Origin: Pseudovibrio sp000156235
GTDB taxonomy: Bacteria > Pseudomonadota > Alphaproteobacteria > Rhizobiales > Stappiaceae
Length of the DNA: 64,000 bases
Reading direction: 5' to 3'
NCBI RefSeq assembly: GCF_000156235.1
Contig: NZ_DS996809.1
Span: forward strand, 186,001 to 250,000
Program-made: the position numbers and the translations under genes
Shown: piece after piece, positions 1-9,118 of the stretch
Layout: the number at the start of each line of letters is the position of its first letter
Position numbering within the stretch: the first letter of the stretch is position 1
Notes under the pieces: model-generated
Told to the model about the DNA's origin: nothing
What the model saw: only the letters and a program-made list of their open reading frames with translations
Database searches by the model: none

Positions 1-1662
1 TCCAGCAAGGGTGTTGCTGCCTTTGGCGTTCTTGCTGTGGTTGGCCTTCTCATCAGCAGCCTCTCCTATTTCTCATCTTTGCGTGTCAGCCGGGACGCTG
101 TTGAGGTTGCTCACTTCCACACTATCCAGACAGAACTCGAAGAGCTGGAAATTCTGGTTCTGGATCAGGCAATCTCTCTGAAGAACTATTTGCTGACGGG
201 CCAGAAGCACTGGGCCGAGAAGCTGGAGCATGATGCGGAGCTCATTCCAAGGATCTTTGATGAGATTGGGGCAGATGTAGATGCCCTGCAACTTGAAGCC
301 ACCTCTATGACAGAGCTGCTGAGCGCCTGGCAATCATGGATGGATGCTTACACCAACACGCAGATCATGCTGATGGCCGATGAAGCAACTCATGATGTTG
401 CCCGCGAAATGGAGATGGACGGCACCAGTGCATTGCTGCTGGAGGAGATTGAGCTTGGTTTTGAGGCGATCGTCAAAGAGCTGAAGATACGCCGGGAGAT
501 TTTGACCGGATCGCAGGAGCATGACCTGCAAATCCTCCAATCGGTTTCTCTCATTGGTGCTGTGGCTGTTGCCCTTGCAGCGTTGCTGATGGGCTATCTG
601 AATTATGCGTTGATCTCCAAGCCTATGAAACAGCTGACGGATACCACTCATGCTTTGGCACAGGGGCAGCTGGATGTTGCCATTAGCCATACTGCCCGCG
701 GTGATGAGATCGGCGCGCTTTCCAAGGCTTTGGGTGTGTTCAAAGAAGAGCTTCAGAAGTCTCAGGAGTTTGAGGCTCAGCGCAAGCAGGCACGCGAGGC
801 GGCAGAAGCAAAGCGCCGTGGGGAACTGGACCGGTTGGCTTGCGATCTGGAAGGCTCTGTTCTGGCGATTTCGACGGATATCCGCAGCTCCACCACACAG
901 CTGGATGCCACTGCCAGCAGCCTTGCAGAGATTGCTGCACAGACCACCGAGGAATCTGAGATTGCCTCCGTATCTTCTGAAGAAGCCAGCCGCAATATGC
1001 AGGGCGTTGCGGGCGCGACAGAGGAGCTTTCTGCCTCTATCAATGAGATCAACGGACAGGTTTCCACCAGCTCAGATGTGGCACAGAACGCTGCCGCTCA
1101 GGTGGAGCAGACCAACGCAGCCGTTGGCCGATTGCAGGGTGTTGTCGCACGTATTGGTGAGGTGACAGACCTGATCCATGCCATTTCCGACCAGACCAAC
1201 CTGCTAGCACTGAACGCAACCATTGAGGCGGCCCGTGCCGGGGAAGCAGGCAAAGGGTTTGCGGTGGTGGCTTCTGAAGTAAAGGCACTGGCGCAGCAGA
1301 CTGGGTCCGCCACCGATGAGATTGAAGCGCAGATACAGGAAATGCGCAGTGTGGTGGATGCTTCCATCTCCGCGACAGATGAGCTGACGGCGCTGGTGAA
1401 CTCCTTCCGTGAACATACCACGGCGATGGCGTCTGCTGCCGATCAGCAAGCCACAGCAACCAACAGCATTGCGGAGAACATCTCCAGCGCGGCGGATGGG
1501 ACTGCGGCAATTGCACGGGCGATCAATACGGTGAAGGTGTCTGCGGGCAAAACGGGCGAGCTTTCGGAGGAGATTCACAACTCCATCGCTAACCTGTCAG
1601 AGCGCTCGGATCAGATGCAGGATGCCATGCAGGCGTTTTTGAGCCAGGTTCGGGCGGGGTAA
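1..1662 (+). CDS. Methyl-accepting chemotaxis protein, 5' end outside window
   Basis: The frame is open from base 1, so the N-terminus lies off the left edge. The visible part begins inside the first membrane helix, followed by a helical periplasmic sensor of about 150 residues, a second membrane helix (around bases 540-610), a HAMP linker (starting ISKPMKQL) and a cytoplasmic signalling coiled coil. The MCP hairpin tip is clear: QTNLLALNATIEAARAGEAG followed by KGFAVVA-SEVKALAQQT. The receptor should relay a ligand signal to CheA/CheW at the inner membrane. The C-terminus (QVRAG) has no pentapeptide tether for CheR/CheB. No che genes are adjacent, as usual for an orphan receptor. The ligand cannot be read from the sequence. 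Confidence 0.95.
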   Translation, partial: SSKGVAAFGVLAVVGLLISSLSYFSSLRVSRDAVEVAHFHTIQTELEELEILVLDQAISLKNYLLTGQKHWAEKLEHDAELIPRIFDEIGADVDALQLEATSMTELLSAWQSWMDAYTNTQIMLMADEATHDVAREMEMDGTSALLLEEIELGFEAIVKELKIRREILTGSQEHDLQILQSVSLIGAVAVALAALLMGYLNYALISKPMKQLTDTTHALAQGQLDVAISHTARGDEIGALSKALGVFKEELQKSQEFEAQRKQAREAAEAKRRGELDRLACDLEGSVLAISTDIRSSTTQLDATASSLAEIAAQTTEESEIASVSSEEASRNMQGVAGATEELSASINEINGQVSTSSDVAQNAAAQVEQTNAAVGRLQGVVARIGEVTDLIHAISDQTNLLALNATIEAARAGEAGKGFAVVASEVKALAQQTGSATDEIEAQIQEMRSVVDASISATDELTALVNSFREHTTAMASAADQQATATNSIAENISSAADGTAAIARAINTVKVSAGKTGELSEEIHNSIANLSERSDQMQDAMQAFLSQVRAG

Positions 1663-1750
1663 GTTAGTTCGATCTCTATCGAAACATCGCTTAAGTGAAG
1701 TGGGTTAGAGCTTGAGGTGGGTTTTCCATCTCAAGCTTCAGGAGCGTAAC

Positions 1751-2419
1751 GTGCTGCTCAACTATCTTTACTCAGAGTTTTACGAGGAACAGGTGTTCCT
1801 TGATTTGCTTGGCCTTTCTTCATCTGACTGGCAGAGCCTGCTGGAGCGGCGGGTGATGCCTGCTGCCTCCTATCTGTTCACCAACAGCTCGCTGTGTGTC
1901 TCCTTCTTCGGGCAGTATCAGGAACGGGAGCTTTACCGCTTTCACCTGAAGAGCCATCGGCGCTGGTTTGAGGATCTGCAATGCTTTGGCCTGACACAGG
2001 AGCAAGCGGCCAAGGCGTTCTTTCTCTCCCGTTTCCGCAGTGCCAAGGAGGCGTTTCTTGCCGGAGAGCTGGGCGCGCGCCTGCACGCGCTGCATCCTGA
2101 TGTGATGGCTGCATTTGATGGCGATCTGGAAGAGCGTACCTGGGGCCACTTTCTCAATGGCACCTATGGCATCTGCACCCGTGACGGCCAGCCGGACACG
2201 ATCTTCCAGAAGCAAGCTGGCGTGCGGTTTATTGAGAAGATGACAGAGGCTCAGCCTCACCAGTTCTCAAAAGAGCACCTTGGACTGCTGCGGCAAACCG
2301 TGGACTTTCTGGACGCCGTCGAATCCGACTTCGCCCCGCATGAGGTAAGTCAGTCCTCGAGACAGCGCTGTATCATCGAGGTGCGGGAGCGATATTTGGC
2401 GGAGCGGGTTGCGGCCTAG
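1751..2419 (+). CDS. Uncharacterised protein, possibly DUF6058 family
   Basis: I chose a GTG start at 1751 because AGGAG lies six bases upstream and the product then begins MLLNYLYSEFYEEQ; a TTG at 1712 has no such site. The product is about 222 residues, soluble, without signal peptide or membrane helices, and rich in aromatic and acidic residues. The opening pattern (LNYL...FY...FL.LLGLS...W..LL..RVMPAASY) reminds me of DUF6058, a family sometimes described as associated with natural-product biosynthesis, but I recall this from pattern only. No biosynthetic genes are adjacent. Its stop codon overlaps that of the convergent protease gene through a shared CTAG. Confidence 0.6.
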   Translation: MLLNYLYSEFYEEQVFLDLLGLSSSDWQSLLERRVMPAASYLFTNSSLCVSFFGQYQERELYRFHLKSHRRWFEDLQCFGLTQEQAAKAFFLSRFRSAKEAFLAGELGARLHALHPDVMAAFDGDLEERTWGHFLNGTYGICTRDGQPDTIFQKQAGVRFIEKMTEAQPHQFSKEHLGLLRQTVDFLDAVESDFAPHEVSQSSRQRCIIEVRERYLAERVAA

Positions 2420-3204
2420 TTTCCCTCGCAGGTGGTTTTCTCAAGCAAGTGGGCCCAGACGTTCTTTGGGACGGCGATGGAGAATTTGTTTTGGGCGGAG
2501 GCGACCATGATGCCGGTGAGTTTGAGTTGGCCGTTTTCTTCCACCATAACTGGGCCGCCTGAGCCGCCGTAGTTGGTGTCGCAGCTGGTGAGCCAGAGGT
2601 TGCCGCGGTCTTTGTAGAGCTTGCAGTTTTTATCTGCGGCGAGCAGGAATGGGCGGTCTCTGGCGTATCCGGCGCTGGTAAGGTCAAGGTTCTGCGTCAC
2701 TTCCGGCGCTTTGCTGATCACCGGCATGGGCGGCACATCCAGCGGTTTGGAGAGGATGATCACCCCCACATCGGCTGCGGCGTGTTTTAGCGTGGGGCGG
2801 TTGGTGAAGGTGTAGCCATCCAGCAGATGAGTGCAGGCGGCGGTGGTGTGGGCGATGAACTTATCGCGGCGCACGCCTGCCACGAAATTGATTTTCGACG
2901 GCACATGAGCTTTGCCGGTGCGCGCGTTGTAAAGGCAATGGGCGGCGGTGATGACCATACGGTCGGAGATCAGGGTGCCGGAGCACATGGAGCGCGAGCG
3001 GAACCCGGCGACGTTGACGCGGCCAATGGCATTCCACGGCTTATCCCAGCTGTCGATGATCTCGCGGTTATCTTCACCGATGATGCCGGGGAAGAACTTT
3101 TCCGATTTGCTGGATTTGTCCTGCGCCAGAGACGGGCCAGCGCTCAGGGTCACCATGAGAAGTGCAGCGCTGAGCACGCATTTGGAAAGAGCATTCAAAA
3201 GCAT
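2416..3204 (-). CDS. Secreted trypsin-like serine protease (S1 family)
   Basis: This is a chymotrypsin-fold protease exported by Sec. From the ATG at 3204 (AGGA upstream) the protein starts MLLNALSKCVLSAALL, a signal peptide likely cleaved after ...GPSLAQ. The triad is visible: His in VITAAHCLY, Asp in ADVGVIIL and Ser in NYGGSGGPVM. Cysteines pair around the His (CSGTL...AAHC) and near the Ser (LTSCDTNYGG), as in bacterial S1 proteases. At about 262 residues it is a single catalytic domain without a PDZ domain, so it is not DegP-like. The substrate is unknown. An upstream ATG at 3240 would give a poorer signal peptide. Confidence 0.88.
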   Translation of the reverse strand: MLLNALSKCVLSAALLMVTLSAGPSLAQDKSSKSEKFFPGIIGEDNREIIDSWDKPWNAIGRVNVAGFRSRSMCSGTLISDRMVITAAHCLYNARTGKAHVPSKINFVAGVRRDKFIAHTTAACTHLLDGYTFTNRPTLKHAAADVGVIILSKPLDVPPMPVISKAPEVTQNLDLTSAGYARDRPFLLAADKNCKLYKDRGNLWLTSCDTNYGGSGGPVMVEENGQLKLTGIMVASAQNKFSIAVPKNVWAHLLEKTTCEGN

Positions 3205-3304
3205 ATGCAGATCCTGCTGAGCCGGTACCGGCGAAAACATCCCTGCATTTATAGGCGGCTTGCGGGCATTCGCCCAGAGCTAATTGGTGCCTGCGGTTTG
3301 CCTG

Positions 3305-3772
3305 TTACTCGGCTTTAGCTTTCGCGTCAGCGCGGGACTGCGCGATGACGGGCAGATCCATGTTGCCGTCCTGGAACTTGAAGTTGAACTGGATGCGGCT
3401 GATCTTCCACGTGCCGCCTTCATGCACCAGTGCGATGTTGTAGGTGCCATAGACCACCCAGAGATCACCGCCCTCAGCGCCATCAATGAAATGGGTGGCA
3501 GTGGCGTGGACTTTGACGTTGGCTTTTTGCTCTTTGGATTCAATGAGCGGATTGCCGATCTGGTGGTGGGTCTGGTCGAAACCGGGCAGCAGCTCTTTCC
3601 AGGCTGTTGTGATTTCAGCTGGTGTCAGATCCACGGGTTCCCCTGCCCCGAAGGAGGAGTAATCCAGATGTACGCGGCTGGTCATGACACCTTCGACGGA
3701 CTCCCAATTTCGGTCGTCGACATCAATGAAGAAACGACTTACGCGATTTTGGATTGGCCCAATAGTGTCCAT
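3305..3772 (-). CDS. SnoaL/NTF2-like fold protein
   Basis: A 155-residue protein with the cone-shaped NTF2/SnoaL pattern: an N-terminal helix (IQNRVSRFFIDVDDRNWESV), a mid segment with HHQIGNPLIE, then alternating strands with VKVHATATHFI, LWVVYGTYNIALVHEGG and TWKISRIQFNFKF. Members are ligand-binding proteins or small isomerases/dehydratases. The WKISR motif is typical of SnoaL_4 proteins with unknown substrates. GGGAG about seven bases upstream supports the ATG at 3772. It is not obviously in an operon: the protease lies about 100 bp downstream and a repeat-bearing gap lies upstream. Confidence 0.75.
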   Translation of the reverse strand: MDTIGPIQNRVSRFFIDVDDRNWESVEGVMTSRVHLDYSSFGAGEPVDLTPAEITTAWKELLPGFDQTHHQIGNPLIESKEQKANVKVHATATHFIDGAEGGDLWVVYGTYNIALVHEGGTWKISRIQFNFKFQDGNMDLPVIAQSRADAKAKAE

Positions 3773-3794
3773 CTACATGCTCCCAGCTGGTCAG

Positions 3795-3875
3795 GGCATC
3801 CGATGATGCTCTAACTGTTCGTTTTCGCGCGTATCCATAAGCCGAAATCTGGTGTGCGTTTCAGGGATAAGCCCG
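3795..3875. repeat. Degenerate copy of dispersed palindromic repeat
   Basis: In the gap between the SnoaL-like gene and the LacI gene, the string GCGCGTATCCATAAGCCGAA, then CTGGTG...TTTCAGGGATAAGC, matches the better-preserved copies near 18790, 22147 and 40594 (core: GCGTATCCTTATCCGAAAACCGG then CACTTTTCGGGATACGC, split here as two halves). The preceding GATGCTCTAAC also resembles the left module of the 40538 copy. Divergence is high, so this is probably an old copy. The rest of 3773-4041 shows no gene. Confidence 0.5.
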
Positions 3876-4041
3876 AGTTCGTCTCCAAAGAGTACCATAG
3901 CCGCAGGCAGACTAGCGCATTTGCCTGCACTACATACCTAAGGAATATAACGGTTACGCAGCGGAAAGAGCAGCTTCTTCCGGTTCTATGGTTTTCAGAG
4001 GGATAATTCCCCGCCGCATTTCCGCCACAAATAGTGACGGA

Positions 4042-5037
4042 TTACTGATCTTTGGGTCGGTGGATCAGGCGGGTGGCGATGGTTTTGCTGTGGGCCTGCT
4101 CGCTGCTCATGGTCTGGGTCATGGCTTCCAGCGCCGCTTCGGCCCATTCTGCCTCGTTCTGTTTGACCGACCAGATCTCGTTGGGCAGGAAGGACAGCAT
4201 CTTGTTGTCATCAAAGGTGGCCAGACGTAGCTGGGGTGGAATGTGGCCCAGCTTTTCGCGCAGAACGGCTAATGCGCCTTCCAGAACAGGCAGGGAGGAC
4301 ACCATCAGGTATTGCGGGGCTTTGCCGAGCTTTTCCCAGAGCTCCAGCATCATCTGCTCACCATCCTGTGTGCGGTTGCGGGCAGATTGCAGGGTCCAGT
4401 CGTTCTCAGCATTTTGCGGCATGACTTCCAGATAGCCGCGGGCACGCTCAGTGATGGTTGGCTGATTGCTGCCACCAATAAGGAAGTAGACCGGCTCTCC
4501 GTCTGCGTGTTTGGCAATGGCGGCGGCGAGGTCTTTGGCGCCCTCAAAGTTGCTGGAGGTGATGATGGGCGCATCGGTGTTGCCGTAGTCACGGTCCAGA
4601 AACACCATTGGTTTGGAGATGGTTTTGCCCAGATGCTGCTGGCTGCCAGAGGTGGAGGACACCACGAACAGGCCATCCACATTGCGCTGAACAAGGCCGC
4701 TGGCCAGTTCCTTTTCCGTCTCCTCATCGGAGTTGGAACAGCTGATGATGAGCTGATAGCCGGTTTCGCGGCAGCGGTGCTCCAGTTCTTCGGAAAGCTT
4801 GGCGAAGAACGGGTTGGCTAAGCGCGGAATGATCAGGCCGAAGGTGTTGGTGCGTTTGAGCTTGAGGCTGCGGGCCGTCAGATCAAATTTGACACCATGC
4901 TCTTCCACATACTCACGAATGCGGGCTTGGGTGGCTTTGCTGATGCGGTATTTTTCCGCCTTGCCGCCCAGCACCAATCGCACTGTGGTGATGGAGACGC
5001 CCAGCGCCTTTGCAATTTCATCTGGCTTTTTGGCCAT
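4042..5037 (-). CDS. LacI-family transcriptional regulator of the adjacent sugar operon
   Basis: A 331-residue repressor-type regulator. Residues about 5-25 form the LacI helix-turn-helix (EIAKALGVSITTVRLVLGG) and the hinge helix follows (LTARSLKLKRTNTFGLIIP). Residues 62-325 are a periplasmic-binding-like sensor (ANPFFAKLSEELE, VDGLFVVSS, MVFLDRDYG, RARGYLEVM). The N-terminal style resembles the FruR/Cra branch, whose effectors are phosphosugars, but I cannot assign the ligand. It is last in the minus-strand run kinase-isomerase-lacI, 172 bp after the isomerase, so it is likely their regulator. A near-perfect palindrome with central CG, typical of LacI operators, sits ahead of the kinase at 8521-8542. 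Confidence 0.9.
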   Translation of the reverse strand: MAKKPDEIAKALGVSITTVRLVLGGKAEKYRISKATQARIREYVEEHGVKFDLTARSLKLKRTNTFGLIIPRLANPFFAKLSEELEHRCRETGYQLIISCSNSDEETEKELASGLVQRNVDGLFVVSSTSGSQQHLGKTISKPMVFLDRDYGNTDAPIITSSNFEGAKDLAAAIAKHADGEPVYFLIGGSNQPTITERARGYLEVMPQNAENDWTLQSARNRTQDGEQMMLELWEKLGKAPQYLMVSSLPVLEGALAVLREKLGHIPPQLRLATFDDNKMLSFLPNEIWSVKQNEAEWAEAALEAMTQTMSSEQAHSKTIATRLIHRPKDQ

Positions 5038-5209
5038 TGCGTGCTTTCTCGCCCTGATTTTTGTAGGTACGCTTAACTGTCGAGTGGTAGTCAGCCTTCC
5101 TCAAATTGCCAAGCAGAATATGGCAGGTACGGGGTGGTGTCCGTGGATATCCCGCAGCTTTTGCGTGAGTTTGAGCACCACGGGATGCTCAAACTCTGTT
5201 TTGCTGGGT

Positions 5210-6850
5210 TTAAAGCAGATCTTTCGCAGAGCCTGCGATTTTGACGTTGATGCCCTGCGTGAGCGCCTGAGCCACGAAGGCCTGCAGCACATCCTGCAGT
5301 TTATCTTCCGGCACATAAGCCACGGTGATGTGGTTGGACTGGTGCCCTGCCATCAGATCATCACGGCCCACACCATCAAGCGTGCAGTTCATCAGCGGCC
5401 ACTCATAGGTGGTTGCCTTGCGGCGACGCTCGAACTCATCTTCCGGCAGTTCAACCGCATGGCCGGTGCCGATGTGCATGATGACTTGCGTGCCCTCATA
5501 ATGCGCGCGCGCCCAGAGGAAAGCCCCCGCCTTACACTGGCCTGCGATGCTGGACCCGCCTTTCGGGAAATACATGGCTGGCTGGCGATAGCCTGTTGCC
5601 CCTGCAAGGCCACCTTTGAGATGCTCAAACGGTACGGAGCCGGAGATTTCGAAGTCCCAATAGAAGGTGCCTTCATACTCGCTGCCCCAACGCACATCAT
5701 GCAGAGTGGTTTCAGCAGGTAGGCCCATGGCGTCCAGCAGGCGCCACATCATGGTCTGCGGAATGGCAGTGCCCATATCCACTTCGTTGATGCATGGGAT
5801 TGGCTTACCTTCCCAGATGATGGAGCCATCTTCATCCGGGATCGGGAAGCGCTCGGTGGACCCGATGGCGCCCTCAGCGAAGTCAGAGGCTGCGCAGCTG
5901 TCTTTCAGGCCCTGCTGATACTGGACACCCACAGCGGACAGGCCAAAGCGGGTGGTGAAGCGGGCCATGGCGATCATCATGGCGCACTGTTCCAGCACCT
6001 GCTCGCGGGTGAGTTCGGTCGCATCATCACTGCCGAACATAAAGGTCATGCCACGGTCCTCATAGAACTTGAGGCAGTCTTCACGCAGGGACTGAGGCAC
6101 CTTCTCCATTTCCACCAGAAGGGCCGACTGAGAGAGGCTTTCCAGCGGCATACCGATGTCTGTGAGGGCTTTGACCGGAAAATAGCCGTTCATCATGCCC
6201 ATGCAGAAGGTGTCGAACAGGCCAAGGATTGCTTTGTTTTTGAGGATGTACTCGCCAACCTGCTGACCGGCCTGCCCTGCTGGTGTTTGCAGGAGGGCAT
6301 GGTTTGCGGCGACATCCTGCAGATAAGAGGTGTCGTGGCTGAGCTCACCGTCTTTCAGCCATGTGGCCAGACCAGATTTGAAGAAGTCATCTTCAAAGGT
6401 CTGAGACCAGAGACGGGAATACTCAACACCCAGACTGGTGAGAGACCCAGCCATACAGAGCATGCCCACCAGCCCCGGCCATGTGCCATCAAAGTTGGCG
6501 AGCAGCAGGATTGGACCTTTGTGCTTGGCAAGGGATGGCGCGATATGGTGCGAGTATTGCCATGCGGTGAGCAGCACGATGAGTGGAGCTTCCGGATCGA
6601 TCTTCGCAAACAGCTCAGAGCCTTCTTTTTGCGAAGAGATGAAGCCGTGACCGCGCGCTGCATCATACTCATGGGCGCGTTTCATCTTGAAGCCTTGCGC
6701 GGTCAGCTCTTTTTCCAGCCGCTGCGCATAGTCCTCATAGGTTGGCCAACAGGTGACGTTGGCACTTTCGCGCAGGTCTGCATTGGTGACGACAAGGATT
6801 TCCTTGTCTGCTACGGAGATAGGCGCTGGGGCCTGAGGCAGGTTGAGCAC
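5210..6850 (-). CDS. L-fucose/L-arabinose isomerase family protein
   Basis: A 546-residue protein related to FucI/AraA-type aldose-ketose isomerases. The N-terminal Rossmann-like domain has PLIVLLTAWQYSHHIAPSL and GPILLLANFDGTWPGLVG. The middle and C-terminal parts carry conserved acidic and His residues typical of metal sites (CINEVDMGTAIPQTMMWRLL, GTFYWDFEISGSVPF, HIGTGHAVELP, MAGHQSNHITVAY). It is slightly shorter than E. coli FucI (591 residues). The start is GTG at 6850 with AGGAGG seven bases upstream. It lies 29 bp after an FGGY kinase gene, so it probably converts an aldose to the ketose that the kinase phosphorylates. The actual sugar is not determinable, and there is no aldolase or transporter beside it. 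Confidence 0.82.
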   Translation of the reverse strand: MLNLPQAPAPISVADKEILVVTNADLRESANVTCWPTYEDYAQRLEKELTAQGFKMKRAHEYDAARGHGFISSQKEGSELFAKIDPEAPLIVLLTAWQYSHHIAPSLAKHKGPILLLANFDGTWPGLVGMLCMAGSLTSLGVEYSRLWSQTFEDDFFKSGLATWLKDGELSHDTSYLQDVAANHALLQTPAGQAGQQVGEYILKNKAILGLFDTFCMGMMNGYFPVKALTDIGMPLESLSQSALLVEMEKVPQSLREDCLKFYEDRGMTFMFGSDDATELTREQVLEQCAMMIAMARFTTRFGLSAVGVQYQQGLKDSCAASDFAEGAIGSTERFPIPDEDGSIIWEGKPIPCINEVDMGTAIPQTMMWRLLDAMGLPAETTLHDVRWGSEYEGTFYWDFEISGSVPFEHLKGGLAGATGYRQPAMYFPKGGSSIAGQCKAGAFLWARAHYEGTQVIMHIGTGHAVELPEDEFERRRKATTYEWPLMNCTLDGVGRDDLMAGHQSNHITVAYVPEDKLQDVLQAFVAQALTQGINVKIAGSAKDLL

Positions 6851-6879
6851 GTGGTGTCCTCCTGAACTTGTTTTGATAC

Positions 6880-8469
6880 TTAAATTGCTTTTTCCATGAG
6901 CGCCTTATGGTGCTGATGGTTGTCGTAAAGATTGAGGTAGACCTGATATTTGGCGGCGTGGAACTGAGCAGTGCTGCCTTCTGGTTTGATGAGCCCGCCA
7001 ACACGCACCAGCTTCGCGCTGGCTGATGGAATGTCCTTGAAATCACCACAGGCCACAGCGCCCAGAATGGCCGCGCCCAGCGTGACGGCATCTTCTTCTT
7101 CCGCCAGCTGAATTTCTCGCCCAGTGATGTTGGCGTATTCTCTGAGCCAGAGCGGGTTTTTAGTGGCCCCGCCGCACATGAACAGCTTGGTGATGCTGTG
7201 CCCCGCCTTCGTCATTTCCTCAATGATATGGCGCGTGCCGTAGGCAATGGCCTGAAGCGTTGCCAGATAGAGGCGTGCCAGAGCATCCCGGCCTGTTTCC
7301 AGCGTCAGGCCAGAGACAACGCCCTTTGCATGCGGATTGGCGCGTGGTGAGCGGTTGCCGTGATGGTCAGAAAGCACATGAAGGTTACTGGTCGGGCTTG
7401 CTTCCCGTGCTTCTAGATCCAGCACCCAATTATTGAGAAGCGCGATCTCGTGCAGCCCCTGCTTGGCGGCTTCGGCTTTGAGTTCATCGTAGGCATCAGA
7501 CTGCTGGATGGTCCATTCCACCAGAGAGCCAGCAGCACTTTGTCCGCCCTCGCCCAGCCAATAGCCCGGCAGCATGGCGCCCCAGTATGGACCCCATACG
7601 CCTGGCACCATGACGGGCTTTTCATTGACAATCATATGGCAGTTGGAGGTGCCACTGATGATGGCAAGCCCGCCATCCGGCTCCGCTCCAATAAGTGCCA
7701 GACCACCTGCATGGGCATCAATGATGCCAGCTGCAACCGGTGTGCCAGCGTTGACACCGAGATCCTTAGCCGCTTGTTCAGTCAGACCTCCAGCGGATGC
7801 GCCTAAGTCCAACACTTTCTCCGGCACTTTTTCCGGCAGATCGTGCAGGCCGACGGCTTGCAGCATGTCTTCAGCAAAGCGGCCTTCATGGGCCAGATAG
7901 TTCCATTTGCAGGTCAGCGTGCAGGTGCTGGCAATGTCCACGCCCGTTGCTCGCCAGACCAGATAGTCTGCCAGATCAAAGAAACGCACGGTGCGCTCAT
8001 AGCGGTCCGGATAATGGTTCTTAAGCCAGAGGATCTTGGGCAGTTCCATTTCAATGGAAACTTCACCGCCGACATATTTGAGCGCCTCATCTCCGGTGGC
8101 GTTGATTTGGGCGGTTTCTTCTGCGGCGCGATGGTCCATCCACATGATGATGTCCTGATCGGCCTCTCCGTTTTCAGAGACGGAGACCGGGCTACCACCC
8201 TGCCCGACTGCGACCAGCGAACAGGTGGCATCCACGCCCAGCGATCGGATTTCATCAGCAGAAACGCCAGCGGTGGCTATCGCCTCCTTCATGGCGGCGC
8301 AGATCTGTTGCCAAATGTCTGATGAAGACTGTTCGACGAAGTTGGCCCGACCATGAAACTGCTTGATGGGCCGCACCGCAAAGGCCAGCCTCTCGCCCTT
8401 TTCATTGAAGAGCCCGACGCGTGCGCTTGCAGAACCGACATCAATGCCAGCGTAACATGTCTGTTTCAT
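6880..8469 (-). CDS. FGGY-family pentulose kinase (ribulokinase-like)
   Basis: A 529-residue sugar kinase. The N-terminal phosphate-binding strand is GIDVGSASARVGLFNEKGE (residues 8-26), the sugar-contact region includes IMWMDHRAAEE and CTLTCKWNYLAHEG, and the C-terminal FGGY signature is CGGATKNPLWLREYANITG (from about residue 432). The overall pattern (IISGTSNCHMIVNEKP, GPYWGAMLPGYWLGEGGQSA) fits the TIGR01315-type FGGY pentulose kinases, which include D-ribulokinases, better than xylulokinase or glycerol kinase. It is the first gene of the operon. GGGAGG precedes the ATG, and a LacI-type operator lies 52-73 bp upstream of the start codon. Confidence 0.88.
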   Translation of the reverse strand: MKQTCYAGIDVGSASARVGLFNEKGERLAFAVRPIKQFHGRANFVEQSSSDIWQQICAAMKEAIATAGVSADEIRSLGVDATCSLVAVGQGGSPVSVSENGEADQDIIMWMDHRAAEETAQINATGDEALKYVGGEVSIEMELPKILWLKNHYPDRYERTVRFFDLADYLVWRATGVDIASTCTLTCKWNYLAHEGRFAEDMLQAVGLHDLPEKVPEKVLDLGASAGGLTEQAAKDLGVNAGTPVAAGIIDAHAGGLALIGAEPDGGLAIISGTSNCHMIVNEKPVMVPGVWGPYWGAMLPGYWLGEGGQSAAGSLVEWTIQQSDAYDELKAEAAKQGLHEIALLNNWVLDLEAREASPTSNLHVLSDHHGNRSPRANPHAKGVVSGLTLETGRDALARLYLATLQAIAYGTRHIIEEMTKAGHSITKLFMCGGATKNPLWLREYANITGREIQLAEEEDAVTLGAAILGAVACGDFKDIPSASAKLVRVGGLIKPEGSTAQFHAAKYQVYLNLYDNHQHHKALMEKAI

Positions 8470-8508
8470 ACGCGGCCTCCCTTTTCGACTCGCGATTGTT
8501 CTTCTCCT

Positions 8509-8542
8509 TTGCTAACTACACTTGCTAACTCGTGTTAGCAAG
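8509..8542. promoter_or_regulatory. Probable LacI-type operator of the isomerase/kinase operon
   Basis: Arms CTTGCTAAC (8521-8529) and GTTAGCAAG (8534-8542) flank TCGT, giving a central CG, the layout of LacI-family operators. A third half-site, TTGCTAACT, lies 13 bp away at 8509-8517 in direct repeat. It is upstream of the kinase start (8469), so the LacI protein at 4042-5037 is the natural candidate to bind it. Confidence 0.65.
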
Positions 8543-8654
8543 AGCAAAGCAAATGAGATTTATGCAAAAATTCTCATAGGCAAGCACAGCAAAGCAGGCC
8601 GGAGGACAGTTCCACCAGCCGTGACTTTTCAGGATTTGATAGGATCAGGAGGGG

Positions 8655-9104
8655 TTAGTTTGGCTCTTTCGAGCGGTTTTGTGCATCACTCAGCAATCGC
8701 GCAAAAAAGCCGTAACCGATGCCAAAGGCCAGTGCGCGGATCACCAGATCGATGATGAAGAACAATCCCATCTCATCCCCAGCAAACGTGGGAAACGGGC
8801 TGGCGGGAGCAACAGAGCCCTCACCCGCTAGCAGGTAACTGCGCACTGTCATGGAGATGGGGAGGCTGGCTGCAAGGGAGCCAACGAATAGCCCCCAATA
8901 AGTCGCCCCGGTTGGTGCCTTGTGCTCGTTGCGCACAAAGATCAAGCTAGTCAGGATCACCGGCAGGCCAAGCTCGATGAACATATTGCCTGCCTGTTTG
9001 ATGCCGTATTGGAAGACCAACAGGGTCGCCGCCACCTGTACCACCGTGTAGCTCACGATGAACCAGCTGAGGTAAAACCAGAGGGAACGGTGCAGCTTGG
9101 TCAT
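8655..9104 (-). CDS. Four-helix inner-membrane protein, ABZJ_00895-like
   Basis: A 149-residue protein with about four hydrophobic helices: WFYLSWFIVSYTVVQVAATL, MFIELGLPVILTSLIFV, YWGLFVGSLAASLPISM, and FIIDLVIRALAFGIGYGFFA. The short charged loop RNEHKAPT between helices 2 and 3 resembles the loop in ABZJ_00895-family proteins, a family without a known function. It lies 14 bp downstream of the acetyltransferase gene on the same strand and may be co-transcribed with it. No catalytic residues are evident. Confidence 0.6.
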   Translation of the reverse strand: MTKLHRSLWFYLSWFIVSYTVVQVAATLLVFQYGIKQAGNMFIELGLPVILTSLIFVRNEHKAPTGATYWGLFVGSLAASLPISMTVRSYLLAGEGSVAPASPFPTFAGDEMGLFFIIDLVIRALAFGIGYGFFARLLSDAQNRSKEPN

Positions 9105-9118
9105 GGATCATACTCGGC

